Shown: one piece after another, positions 17,283 through 25,965 of the stretch
Numbering within the stretch: the stretch's first letter is position 1
Layout of the letters: each line of letters starts with the position of its first letter
DNA from: an uncultured bacterium
GTDB taxonomy: Bacteria > Bacteroidota > Rhodothermia > Rhodothermales > UBA10348
Reading direction: 5' to 3'
Length of the DNA stretch: 64,000 nt
NCBI GenBank assembly: GCA_943788505.1
Contig: CALSQR010000001.1
Coordinates: 1,116,001 to 1,180,000 of the forward strand
Notes under the pieces: generated by a model
Database searches by the model: none
The model's input: the letters and a program-made list of their open reading frames with translations, nothing else
What the model was told of the DNA's origin: nothing
Translations under genes and position numbers: made by a program

Positions 17283-17861
17283 TCAGTGTTCAAAAGCAAG
17301 GCGACGGCGCATAGCTACGCGTCCGCTTCGCGCCACCTCGGATAGGTCATAGTCCTTCAGTAAGCCGATGAAGGCGTTCACTTTCGCTGTCGGTCCGGTA
17401 ACCTCGAACGTCAGGCTGTCTGGAGTAATGTTGACTACGTTGGCTCGAAAGATGTCAACGACAGCCAAAATGGATGCTCGTTCTTCCGAATTACAGCGGA
17501 TCTTGACCAGACAAAGTTCACGCTCCACATGGTCTTCGTGGGTGACGTCATCCACTTCGAGTGTATCGATGAGACCGTGGAGCTGCTTGAGCACCTGCCC
17601 AATGATTCGATCATTTCCTGTAGTCACCAATGTGAGTCGGCTTTGGGAGGGGTCTCTTGCTTCCCCCACAGTTACGCTCTCCAGATTAAATCCTCTCTGA
17701 GAAAACAGATTAGCAACCCGGTTCAGCGCTCCGATGGTATTCTCTACCAAGACCGTAAGTACATGGCGGTGAACTGCGTCTTCGCCATCGGGATGGAGCG
17801 ATTCGCCTGCTGCCTGTTTGCGGAACAGCTGTTGGGGGGTAAAATGAGATGCTTCTTGCAT
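17283..17861 (-). CDS. ilvN: Acetolactate synthase small (regulatory) subunit
   Basis: A 192-residue protein with an N-terminal ACT domain (LVENTIGALNRVANLFSQRG, about 36-55) and the conserved C-terminal region of IlvN/IlvH. It binds the catalytic IlvB subunit and normally confers valine feedback inhibition. There are about 30 extra residues before the ACT domain, so a start farther downstream cannot be excluded. It is followed by 97 bases without a gene before ilvC. Confidence 0.92.
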   Translation of the reverse strand: MQEASHFTPQQLFRKQAAGESLHPDGEDAVHRHVLTVLVENTIGALNRVANLFSQRGFNLESVTVGEARDPSQSRLTLVTTGNDRIIGQVLKQLHGLIDTLEVDDVTHEDHVERELCLVKIRCNSEERASILAVVDIFRANVVNITPDSLTFEVTGPTAKVNAFIGLLKDYDLSEVARSGRVAMRRRLAFEH

Positions 17862-17905
17862 GGTGTTAGTTGGACGGGTGGGCCAAAATCAGTTTGTAAA
17901 GTGGC

Positions 17906-19693
17906 TCAGGCGCAGTCTTCAGGGCTAAAAACAGCCGTGATCATATCATCAGTAGCCGCCCCTGCCGGGACCATTGGAAAGACTTTTTCTTCTGTGATAA
18001 CCTTGAATTCCATGACTACAGGGCGATCCGTAACGGCCCAAGCAGCATCAAGTGTTTTTTCGATGTCTTCAGGGTCATCGCAGTAGAGACCTTCGCAACC
18101 AAACGCTTTCGCTAGTGCCACGAAATCCGGATTAGTAGGCTCTAGATGGGTATGGCTGTAACGTTCATCGTGAAACAGCTCCTGCCACTGCCTCACCATC
18201 CCAAGAAATGAGTTATTGAGAATGACCACCTTCAGCGGCAAACCGTGAGCGGCGGCGACTCCCAATTCTTGGATATTCATCATCACGCCCCCATCGCCAT
18301 TGATCGAGACAACGTCTCGTCCTGTCCCGCGTAATCCAAAGGCTGCGCCCATTGCAGCAGGAAGTGAGAATCCCATCGTCCCCAGCCCACCGGACGTGAT
18401 ATGGCTTCGAGGATTGACATAGGAATAGAATTGAGCGCCCCACATCTGATTCTGACCTACATCCGTGACGACCACTGCCTCGCCTTCGGTCCGATCTCTA
18501 ATGGCGCGGATAATCTCTTGTGGACGCAAAGCACCATCCCGTTCGAAGTCGAGGGGACATTCTTGCCTCCATGCATCAATCTGTGCGAGCCACTCTGGAT
18601 GATCATTCTCCTCGACCAAGGAGTCTAGTTGATCCAATACCAAGGACACATCACCTAGGATGGGGCAATCCACTGGTACGTTTTTCGATATGCACGCTGG
18701 ATCAATATCAATGTGAATGATTTTTGCGTGGGGTGCCCAAGCTTCAATCTTGCCCGTCACGCGATCATCAAAACGAGCGCCTACTGCAATCAACAAGTCT
18801 GTATTTTGGACTGCCTGGTTGGCATACCACGTCCCATGCATACCAAGCATACCTACCGAAAGGGGGTCGTTCTCTGGAAATGATCCAAGGCCGTGCAGGG
18901 TCGTCGTGACGGGGATATTAGCGCGACGAGCAATAGACGTCAGCTTCTCTGCTCCTCCTGATATGATTGTCCCCCCACCTACATAGAAAAGCGGTCTTTC
19001 AGCTTGCTGGATCATCTCTGCCGCTTTTTTGACCTGTCCAGAATTCCCTTTCCCTACGGTTGAATACCCTGGTATGGTGATACTGTCGGGATATCGAAAT
19101 GGAGCTCGTGCAGCCAAGATGTCTTTGGGCAGATCGACTACGACCGGGCCGGGGCGGCCTGTTCGAGCGATGTAGTACGCCTTTTTGACCGTAGCCGCCA
19201 AATCTCGCACGTCTCGAACCAGAAAACTGTGCTTCGTGATGCTACGCGTCACACCAATCGTGTCACATTCCTGAAAGGCATCGTTTCCAATCATCTTCGT
19301 TGGCACCTGACCGGTGAACACAACTATCGGGATCGAATCCATATAGGCGTCTGCGATACCCGTTACGCAATTGGTAGCTCCAGGTCCAGATGTGACTAGG
19401 ACGGTACCGACTTTACCTGTGGCTTTTGCATACCCTTCGGCTGCGTGCGTCCCTCCTTGTTCATGGCGGACAAGCACGTGTTCAAACGAAGGGTTAATTC
19501 GGTGCATCTCATCGTAAATCGCAATCACGGCTCCGCCGGGATGGCCGAACACGATCTCGACACCTTCCGCCTCCATGGAACGAATCAAAATCTCAGCACC
19601 CGTAGGAAGAGTTGGGGCAGCCATAGCTGCTGCCTTTGAGGGCTCGAGTTGCGAGTTCATTTGTTGCGATGTCGAAAGAGATGAGGATGACAT
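17906..19693 (-). CDS. ilvB: Acetolactate synthase large (catalytic) subunit
   Basis: A thiamine-diphosphate enzyme of 595 residues, condensing pyruvate with pyruvate or 2-oxobutyrate. The catalytic glutamate is in VRHEQGGTHAAEG. The ThDP-binding motif runs from GDGGVMMN to NNSFLGMVRQWQ, and the FAD region is present. The N-terminal about 30 residues (serine/glutamine-rich) are not conserved in the family. It lies 44 bases before ilvN and 41 bases after ilvD. Confidence 0.95.
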   Translation of the reverse strand: MSSSSLSTSQQMNSQLEPSKAAAMAAPTLPTGAEILIRSMEAEGVEIVFGHPGGAVIAIYDEMHRINPSFEHVLVRHEQGGTHAAEGYAKATGKVGTVLVTSGPGATNCVTGIADAYMDSIPIVVFTGQVPTKMIGNDAFQECDTIGVTRSITKHSFLVRDVRDLAATVKKAYYIARTGRPGPVVVDLPKDILAARAPFRYPDSITIPGYSTVGKGNSGQVKKAAEMIQQAERPLFYVGGGTIISGGAEKLTSIARRANIPVTTTLHGLGSFPENDPLSVGMLGMHGTWYANQAVQNTDLLIAVGARFDDRVTGKIEAWAPHAKIIHIDIDPACISKNVPVDCPILGDVSLVLDQLDSLVEENDHPEWLAQIDAWRQECPLDFERDGALRPQEIIRAIRDRTEGEAVVVTDVGQNQMWGAQFYSYVNPRSHITSGGLGTMGFSLPAAMGAAFGLRGTGRDVVSINGDGGVMMNIQELGVAAAHGLPLKVVILNNSFLGMVRQWQELFHDERYSHTHLEPTNPDFVALAKAFGCEGLYCDDPEDIEKTLDAAWAVTDRPVVMEFKVITEEKVFPMVPAGAATDDMITAVFSPEDCA

Positions 19694-19734
19694 GAGTTTT
19701 TCGTTCGGTTTGAACGGGTCGTTGGTTGTAAAAA

Positions 19735-21462
19735 TCAGACAGGATCTACCATGGCCTCGTAGGGCTGCTTCACGACGCCTGGAACGCGGAGAATGGCGCC
19801 GGTCGAGGCGCTGGTGACCATATGAGTGTATCGTTCGAGGTATCCACCTTTGATGCGTGGCTCAAAAGGAGGTAAGGCAGCTAATCGGCGCGCAGCTTCT
19901 TCGGCTTCGACATGCCAATGCACGCTGGATGTCTCAATGTCAAAGGATATCAGATCGCCGTCCTGAACAAGAGCAATAGGTCCACCGGCCGCTGCTTCAG
20001 GCGAACAATGCCCAACACATAGCCCTCGGGTTCCACCAGAGAATCGGCCGTCCGTGATCATGGCAACAGACGTATCGAGTCGCATACCGGCCAGCGCAGA
20101 GGTGGGCTGAAGCATCTCCGGCATTCCGGGTCCTCCACGAGGACCTTCATATCGGATGACTACCACAGATCCGGCCTCAAGAGTCCCGCTCAAAATGCCA
20201 TCGACTGCTTCATCCTGACTTTCGAACACCCGCGCCACGCCGGTAAATTGCATCATGCCTTCAGAGACCGCGCCCGTTTTGACCACGCTCCCCTCCGGTG
20301 CGAGGTTGCCTATCAAGACGCCCAATCCTCCTGTGGCGCGAAACGGATTGTCGGTGGACCGAATAATATCCGGGCGGTGGTTTTTTGCGCCTTTGAAAGT
20401 ATCTCCCATCGGGCGTCCCGTTACCGTTGGACGATCCGGGTGAAGGAGTCCTGCTCGGTTTAGCTCGGCAAGAATAGCGGGAATTCCTCCGGCTTTATCG
20501 ACATCCTCCATGTGGACATCAGGTATAGCTGGAGACACCTTGCATAGGTATGGCACTCGTTCGGACATCTGATTGATGCGATCAAGATCATAGTCTATAC
20601 CAGCTTCATGAGCCGCCGCCAATAGGTGAAGCACCGTATTGGTCGATCCTCCCATGGCCATATCAAGGGCGAAAGCATCGTCGAGAGCTTCCGGTGTAAA
20701 AATGTCCGATGGCTTGATGTCTCCGTCGGCCATCACCACAATGCGACGTGCTGCTTCGCGCGCTAGCTCATGTCGTTTGGGGTCGATGGCCAGAATGGAT
20801 CCGTTTCCTGGAAGCGCCAGGCCAATAACTTCCATAATGCAGTTCATGGAATTAGCGGTAAACATACCAGAACATGAGCCGCACGTTGGGCAGGCAAGGC
20901 GCTCGAGTGCGTCCAGACCTGCATAACCTAATTCCCCTTTACTGTGGCGGCCGACGCCTTCAAACACGGATACGAGGTCAATTTTTGTCCCGTCCTCCAG
21001 CTGGCCCGCTTTCATGGGACCACCGGAAACGAAGATGGTCGGCACGTTGCATCGTAGCGCACCCATCAGCATGCCCGGCACGATTTTATCGCAGTTTGGT
21101 AGGCAGATGATGGCGTCCAAGCAGTGGGCCCGAACAACCGTTTCAACCGAATCGGCGATCAACTCGCGCGATGGAAGCGAAAACCGCATACCCAAGTGGC
21201 CCATAGCGATACCGTCATCCACACCAATCGTATTGAACTCAAAGGGAACGCCACCCGCTTCTCGAACTGCTTCTTTTACGACTCGACCGAATTCCTGAAG
21301 ATGAACGTGACCCGGGATCAGGTCGATATACGAGTTACAGACCCCAATGAAAGGTCTGTCAAAGTCTTCGTCCGACTGGATCACGCCGGTGGCTCTCAAC
21401 AGACTCCGGTGAGGGGCCCGCTGGTAACCTTTGGTGATTGTATCGCTGTTCCGCTTTGCCAT
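19735..21462 (-). CDS. ilvD: Dihydroxy-acid dehydratase
   Basis: An iron-sulfur dehydratase making the 2-oxo acids for valine and isoleucine; 575 residues. Cluster cysteines are seen in [11 protein letters not shown] and [17 protein letters not shown]. The C-terminal [14 protein letters not shown] segment is also typical. It is the first structural gene of the operon. About 85 bases upstream ends a Leu/Val/Ile-rich leader ORF, and the spacer holds competing hairpins that could control its expression. Confidence 0.95.
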   Translation of the reverse strand: MAKRNSDTITKGYQRAPHRSLLRATGVIQSDEDFDRPFIGVCNSYIDLIPGHVHLQEFGRVVKEAVREAGGVPFEFNTIGVDDGIAMGHLGMRFSLPSRELIADSVETVVRAHCLDAIICLPNCDKIVPGMLMGALRCNVPTIFVSGGPMKAGQLEDGTKIDLVSVFEGVGRHSKGELGYAGLDALERLACPTCGSCSGMFTANSMNCIMEVIGLALPGNGSILAIDPKRHELAREAARRIVVMADGDIKPSDIFTPEALDDAFALDMAMGGSTNTVLHLLAAAHEAGIDYDLDRINQMSERVPYLCKVSPAIPDVHMEDVDKAGGIPAILAELNRAGLLHPDRPTVTGRPMGDTFKGAKNHRPDIIRSTDNPFRATGGLGVLIGNLAPEGSVVKTGAVSEGMMQFTGVARVFESQDEAVDGILSGTLEAGSVVVIRYEGPRGGPGMPEMLQPTSALAGMRLDTSVAMITDGRFSGGTRGLCVGHCSPEAAAGGPIALVQDGDLISFDIETSSVHWHVEAEEAARRLAALPPFEPRIKGGYLERYTHMVTSASTGAILRVPGVVKQPYEAMVDPV

Positions 21463-21481
21463 GAATGCTTTCGGTTTTTTC

Positions 21482-21618
21482 CGGGTTTGGTCAACCCGAT
21501 TTCGAAATGCAATTCCGCGATTAGCGGCGAAGGGTTGACCGGATGATTCAGCGTAGGAGTAGGCTGAGTAGAATGGACACTAGCACGGAGCTACTAATCA
21601 CGTGCACCACGAGGTCAA
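21482..21618 (-). promoter_or_regulatory. Four-segment attenuator-like RNA structure upstream of ilvD
   Basis: Read on the minus strand, segment 1 is TTGACC (21618-21613, inside the leader ORF), segment 2 GGTCAACCC (21540-21532), segment 3 GGGTTGACC (21497-21489) and segment 4 AACCCG (21487-21482). Segments 1:2, 2:3 and 3:4 are complementary, the 2:3 stem being a perfect 9 bp. This is the layout of a trp/ilv attenuator. However, no T-tract follows the 3:4 hairpin, so control may act on translation of ilvD or through Rho. Confidence 0.6.
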
Positions 21619-21712
21619 TCAAAAGGAGATCAGTGGGGACCTGAAGCACTACCGATCGGGAACGCAGGGTTGGCAAAGAAGAATGAATCATCTTGTTGCT
21701 CGATCGTGACAT
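21548..21712 (-). CDS. Branched-chain leader peptide of the ilv-leu operon (47 or 54 aa)
   Basis: A short ORF ending at TGA 21548-21550 with in-frame ATG codons at 21712 (54 residues) and 21691 (47 residues). In the 47-residue form, 13 Leu, 8 Val and 4 Ile make up 25 residues, with runs [12 protein letters not shown] and SILLSLLLR. This composition cannot be a soluble enzyme and would be short for a membrane protein; combined with its place before ilvD it matches ilv leader peptides. Pairing segments within and after it form an attenuator-like set. The ORF also resembles a single hydrophobic helix, so a small membrane peptide is the main alternative. Confidence 0.7.
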   Translation of the reverse strand: MSRSSNKMIHSSLPTLRSRSVVLQVPTDLLLIDLVVHVISSSVLVSILLSLLLR

Positions 21713-21813
21713 GATAGCGGACTGAGGTCCGAAGTTGTTCTAGTGCATCTTGATCTGACGGACTTCGAGGCGACCTAAACGTCGGTCGCGGCAAGAAGCC
21801 CGTTCTGGGCGAA

Positions 21814-21843
21814 ATGGTAGGGTTCCTATGCCTCTCCAGTCAA
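21814..21843 (-). promoter_or_regulatory. Candidate promoter of the ilv-leu operon
   Basis: TTGACT (21843-21838) and TACCAT (21819-21814), 18 bases apart; the extended TACCATTTCG also loosely fits the Bacteroidetes TAnnTTTG box. The predicted start is about 95 bases before the leader ATG. Confidence 0.45.
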
Positions 21844-22024
21844 CCATTTGGATCATGAAGAATTTGGAAGCGCTACCAAAAAAAGCCGTTTTTAGCTTGA
21901 TTTGGACGGTATTTGACACTGTTAACCACCGTTCCTCAGTATTAGAACGCGTATCTTACCTTCCAGCTCAAAGCCTCTGTACCTGATCAATTTTTTTCTC
22001 TCATCCTCCTATAATTCCGTTCTG

Positions 22025-23296
22025 ATGAGTCTTTTTCCTTCCGAAGAGTCCCAGCGACTGGACGCAGCCGACCCATTGGCTAGCTACCGTTTACGGTTTT
22101 CCATCCCAAAAATGCCCGATGGAACGGACACATTGTACCTATGTGGAAACTCCCTAGGCCTGCAATCGAAAGATGGCATAGATGCCTTACATGCAGTGGT
22201 AAAAGACTGGGCAGAGCTAGGTATCGAAGGCTATTTCACGGGGGATAATCCTTGGGTGGATTACGGCACAGAGTTGCGGGAGTCTGAAGCGCGCCTCGTC
22301 GGGGCCAAGCCGCTGGAAGTGGCCGTGATGAACTCGTTGACGGTAAACCTGAACCTGCTACTTCTGTCCTTCTACCGGCCCACGCCGGAGCGTCACAAGA
22401 TCATTATTGAAGATCATACGTTTCCTTCGGATCAATACGCGTTTCGCGAGCAAATTCGATTTCACGGATTCGATCCAGAGACGTCACTCGTGGTTTTAAA
22501 GCCGAGACCCGGAGAAGATTGGCATCGTACGGAAGACATTCTAGAAACGATTGCAAAGGAAGGGGCGGAAACAGCCCTAGTCATGATGGGAGGTGTTAAT
22601 TACTACACAGGGCAGTTCTTCGACATTGCGACCATCACCAAGGCCGGGCACGATGAGGGATGTACGGTTGGTTGGGACCTTGCACACGCCGCCGGCAATT
22701 TGCCGTTGCAGCTGCATGATTGGAATGTCGATTTTGCGGCATGGTGTCATTATAAATACCTGAACTCAGGACCGGCGGCACCGGGCGGAGCCTTCGTGCA
22801 CGAGCGCTTTGCCCACGCCACAGACCTACCCCGTTTGGCCGGCTGGTGGGGACACAATCGGTCGACCAGATTCCAGTGGGTAGATGAATTCGAACCTGAG
22901 CCCGGAGCCGTTGGGTGGCAAATGACCAACACGCCAGTTTTGTCTACTGCGCCTTTGAAAGGCTCTTTGACTATGTTTGACGAACTAGGTATGCCCGCCA
23001 TCCGGCAAAAATCCGTTAAGTTAACCGGCTACCTGTGGGAGTTGCTATCGCGGATTGAATCCGGATTCGACATTATGACCCCATCCGATCCATCGCAACG
23101 AGGCGCCCAACTATCGCTGCGGGTTCACGGGGACAATGGTCGAGTAGTATTCGACTATATAAAGGAGCGCGGCGTCATCTGTGACTGGCGTAATCCAAAC
23201 TGTATTCGGATTTCTCCAGCTCCGCTATACAACTCGTTTGACGATGTGAGGCGATTCGCAGAAATCTTCGATGAGGCGCTTCGCAGGGTTGGGTGA
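22025..23296 (+). CDS. kynU: Kynureninase
   Basis: A PLP enzyme that cleaves kynurenine or 3-hydroxykynurenine to (hydroxy)anthranilate and alanine. The 423-residue protein shows LYLCGNSLGLQ near the N-terminus, the GWDLAHAAGN aspartate motif and the PLP-lysine motif CHYKYLNSGP. No other kynurenine-pathway gene is nearby, so whether it serves tryptophan breakdown or NAD synthesis cannot be told here. It is divergent from the ilv-leu operon and followed by a likely terminator. Confidence 0.94.
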   Translation: MSLFPSEESQRLDAADPLASYRLRFSIPKMPDGTDTLYLCGNSLGLQSKDGIDALHAVVKDWAELGIEGYFTGDNPWVDYGTELRESEARLVGAKPLEVAVMNSLTVNLNLLLLSFYRPTPERHKIIIEDHTFPSDQYAFREQIRFHGFDPETSLVVLKPRPGEDWHRTEDILETIAKEGAETALVMMGGVNYYTGQFFDIATITKAGHDEGCTVGWDLAHAAGNLPLQLHDWNVDFAAWCHYKYLNSGPAAPGGAFVHERFAHATDLPRLAGWWGHNRSTRFQWVDEFEPEPGAVGWQMTNTPVLSTAPLKGSLTMFDELGMPAIRQKSVKLTGYLWELLSRIESGFDIMTPSDPSQRGAQLSLRVHGDNGRVVFDYIKERGVICDWRNPNCIRISPAPLYNSFDDVRRFAEIFDEALRRVG

Positions 23297-23322
23297 GAGG
23301 AGATTTTTTTGAAAAATATGGC

Positions 23323-23348
23323 CTGGAACCGCTTCCAGACGATTTTTT
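23323..23348 (+). terminator. Intrinsic terminator after kynU
   Basis: Stem CTGGAA (23323-23328) / TTCCAG (23333-23338) with a CCGC loop; six T begin four bases later. Confidence 0.6.
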
Positions 23349-23470
23349 ACACATGACAGGCGGGCCCTTTTCGGGATAAATGTGTACCAGAGTTTCCCGC
23401 CCCTTGCAACGAGCGTTGCTTCGTCTATCGCGCGTCAGCCCAAATATGGGCTTAACCCATTGCGGCCCTC

Positions 23471-25135
23471 ATGTGTTCAATACTCGCCTTCCTTGATATC
23501 ACGTCTCCAACGGACTCCCTCCGTGAACAAGCCCTCGAACTGAGTCGGAAATTGCGGCATCGTGGCCCAGACTGGTCGGGAATCCACGCGGACGACCATA
23601 CCATTCTGGCGCACGAGCGTCTTGCCATCGTCGACTTATTGCATGGCGCCCAGCCCCTCACAAGCCCCGACCATCGATACGTTCTGGCTGTGAACGGCGA
23701 GATATACAACCACCGAGAATTGCGTCGAGAGTTTTCCGAGTATGCATTCCAGACGGATTCGGACTGCGAGGTAATCATTCCGCTGCTCGCTTCCGAAGGA
23801 ACAGCTGGTCTTTCGCGGTTGAACGGTATTTTTGCTTTCGTCTTGTGGGACTCTCTACACAAACGCTACGTCATCGCCAGGGACCCTGTCGGAGTTATTC
23901 CTCTCTATGTGGGACATGACCCCGAAGGCCATCTGGTCGTGGCATCCGAGTTGAAGGCCCTTGAAGGAGCGTGTAACCGGTTTGAAGAATTCCTTCCTGG
24001 CCATGTTATTGACAGCAGCATCGGACGGGAGCCTATCAAATGGAGTGTCCGGGACTGGACCACCTACGATGATGTGGAAAACGGTCCCTCGGACCCGAGC
24101 ATTTTACGAGAGGCACTTTCCGCCGCTGTTCATCGGCAGATGATGAGTGATGTCCCCTTCGGCGTCCTCTTGTCGGGTGGATTGGATTCCTCTGTTATAG
24201 CTGCTTTAGCCTGCTCCTTCGAACAGGCACGCGTGGAAGATGATGATAAGACACGAGCATGGTGGCCTCGCATCCACTCGTTCGCGATTGGTCTCGAAGG
24301 AAGCCCGGATCTGGAAGCAGCACAGCATGTTGCTGACCATATAGGGAGCGTACATCACGGTTTCACCTTCACGATTCAAGAGGGTCTTGACGCACTCAGG
24401 GACGTTATTTATCACATCGAAACCTATGATGTGACGACCATCCGGGCATCGACCCCGATGTACCTTCTCGCGCGTCGAATTAAGGCCATGGGGATCAAGA
24501 TGGTCTTATCGGGAGAAGGAGCAGACGAGATTTTCGGCGGATATCTCTATTTTCACAAGGCGCCCAACGCGAAGGAGTTCCATGAGGAAACCGTCCGCAA
24601 GATCAACCGATTGCACCTGTTCGACTGCCTTCGTGCCAATAAAAGTATGGCAGCATGGGGCATCGAAGCCCGCGTCCCGTTTCTCGACCTGGAATTCCTA
24701 GACACAGCCATGCATCTGGCTCCATCATCAAAAATGATCCGTCCGGGTACGCTGGAAAAACAGATCCTTCGGGATGCGTTTGCCGACTTGCTCTCGGAAT
24801 CGATCACAAAACGTCAGAAAGAACAATTTTCAGATGGTGTGGGATACGGATGGATCGATCATTTGAAGGCTCATGCTGAAGAGCGAGTAACCGACAGCGA
24901 TATGGAACGGGCCTCTTTTCGCTTCCCGCTCAATACTCCTGACACCAAGGAAGGCTATTTCTACAGAACCATGTTTGAAGAGCACTTCGAATCGGAAAGT
25001 GCGGCTACATGCGTCCCAGGAGGTAAATCCGTTGCCTGCAGCACGCCAGAAGCACTGGCTTGGGATGCCTCATTCGCCGGGCAAGCCGATCCATCTGGAC
25101 GTGCCGTCAAAGGTATTCATGAGGACGCGTACTAG
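23471..25135 (+). CDS. asnB: Asparagine synthetase (glutamine-hydrolysing)
   Basis: Makes asparagine from aspartate, glutamine and ATP. The 554-residue protein has the N-terminal glutaminase nucleophile Cys2 (MCSILAF) and the glutaminase residues in HRGPDWSG. The synthetase domain carries the PPi loop LLSGGLDSS (about 233-241) and LSGEGADEIFGGY. The length equals that of the E. coli AsnB type (about 554). The stop lies only 22 bases from the probable full-length end of the convergent nth gene. Confidence 0.95.
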   Translation: MCSILAFLDITSPTDSLREQALELSRKLRHRGPDWSGIHADDHTILAHERLAIVDLLHGAQPLTSPDHRYVLAVNGEIYNHRELRREFSEYAFQTDSDCEVIIPLLASEGTAGLSRLNGIFAFVLWDSLHKRYVIARDPVGVIPLYVGHDPEGHLVVASELKALEGACNRFEEFLPGHVIDSSIGREPIKWSVRDWTTYDDVENGPSDPSILREALSAAVHRQMMSDVPFGVLLSGGLDSSVIAALACSFEQARVEDDDKTRAWWPRIHSFAIGLEGSPDLEAAQHVADHIGSVHHGFTFTIQEGLDALRDVIYHIETYDVTTIRASTPMYLLARRIKAMGIKMVLSGEGADEIFGGYLYFHKAPNAKEFHEETVRKINRLHLFDCLRANKSMAAWGIEARVPFLDLEFLDTAMHLAPSSKMIRPGTLEKQILRDAFADLLSESITKRQKEQFSDGVGYGWIDHLKAHAEERVTDSDMERASFRFPLNTPDTKEGYFYRTMFEEHFESESAATCVPGGKSVACSTPEALAWDASFAGQADPSGRAVKGIHEDAY

Positions 25136-25180
25136 ACCTAAAGCCGTGCCCTGCAGGTCAAATTCCTTCTTGGGGGCACA

Positions 25181-25218
25181 AGCCGCTGATCGGACACGTG
25201 TCACAAAGCGGCTTTTTT
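25181..25218 (+). terminator. Possible terminator after asnB, overlapping the nth 3' end
   Basis: AGCCGC (25181-25186) pairs with GCGGCT (25208-25213) around an internal GACACGTGTC palindrome, followed by six T. The same bases encode the iron-sulfur tail of nth on the other strand, so the pattern may be partly coincidental. Confidence 0.45.
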
Positions 25219-25785
25219 CGCGTCGCAAATAGCGCGGCCGTGCAAAATGATGGCGTGCCCCGAGAAGATCCACTCGTCCTTGGGAATCACGTTCATTAAA
25301 TCATTCTCCACCTTCACTGGATCAGTCTCTTTTGTCAGTCCCAGACGAAAGGCCAGTCGCTTGACGTGAGTATCCACCACGAAGCCTGACGCGATCCCAA
25401 ACCAGGTCCCAAGCACCACATTCGCCGTCTTTCGCGCCACGCCTGGCAATTTCAACAGATCATCCATGGTATTGGGGACGTTGCCACCATACTCGTTCAT
25501 GATCAGATTGGCTGATGCGAGAACGTTTTTCGCCTTATTCCGAAAAAATCCTGTCGATCTGATTTCCTCCATGAAGGTGTCCAGATCCGCGTTGGCAAAA
25601 TCAGCAACTGTTTTATACTTCGCGAAAAGGTGCTCTGTAACTTTGTTCACATTTACATCGGTCGTCTGAGCCGACATGATGGTTGCAAACAATAGTTCAT
25701 GGGCATTTGAGTGGTTCAAAGCGCAGTCAGCCCCGGGGTAGTACTCGTGGAGAATCGACAGAATAGTTTCAACGCGGTCGTTCAT
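25201..25785 (-). CDS. nth: Endonuclease III, frameshifted before the iron-sulfur motif
   Basis: A base-excision-repair glycosylase/AP lyase for oxidised pyrimidines. The start is set at the ATG at 25785; upstream codons of the longer open frame lie antisense to uvrC and do not look like Nth. The helix-hairpin-helix LPGVARKTANVVL carries catalytic K119, and D138 lies in VVDTH. The reading frame stops at residue 194, right after the first cluster cysteine C187. One base over, the DNA encodes KKPLCDTCPISGLCPQEGI, with the missing Cys-x2-Cys-x5-Cys, ending at 25158. A run of six A where five would keep the frame explains this. It is either a homopolymer error or a true mutation. Confidence 0.9.
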   Translation of the reverse strand: MNDRVETILSILHEYYPGADCALNHSNAHELLFATIMSAQTTDVNVNKVTEHLFAKYKTVADFANADLDTFMEEIRSTGFFRNKAKNVLASANLIMNEYGGNVPNTMDDLLKLPGVARKTANVVLGTWFGIASGFVVDTHVKRLAFRLGLTKETDPVKVENDLMNVIPKDEWIFSGHAIILHGRAICDAKKAAL

Positions 25786-25965
25786 TGTGGGGTCTAGAAT
25801 CTTGTGTGGGCTTGAAGCAGAGATAGTGCTTGATTGGAGTCCGCTTGAGCCATCCGGTTCCCTCGCCTTGGAATCCGCACGCCAATACCTGCACCCAGTC
25901 GCGCCCCCCGTCCTGAACCTTAGATCCCTGCACGGGTACACCTGATCGCCCAACAGAATCTGATA

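Noticed and set aside
23401-23470. Possible regulatory hairpins before asnB (CAACG-CGTTG, GCCC-GGGC)
   Set aside because: Stems are short (4-5 bp), with no alternative pairing and no leader ORF rich in Asn codons.
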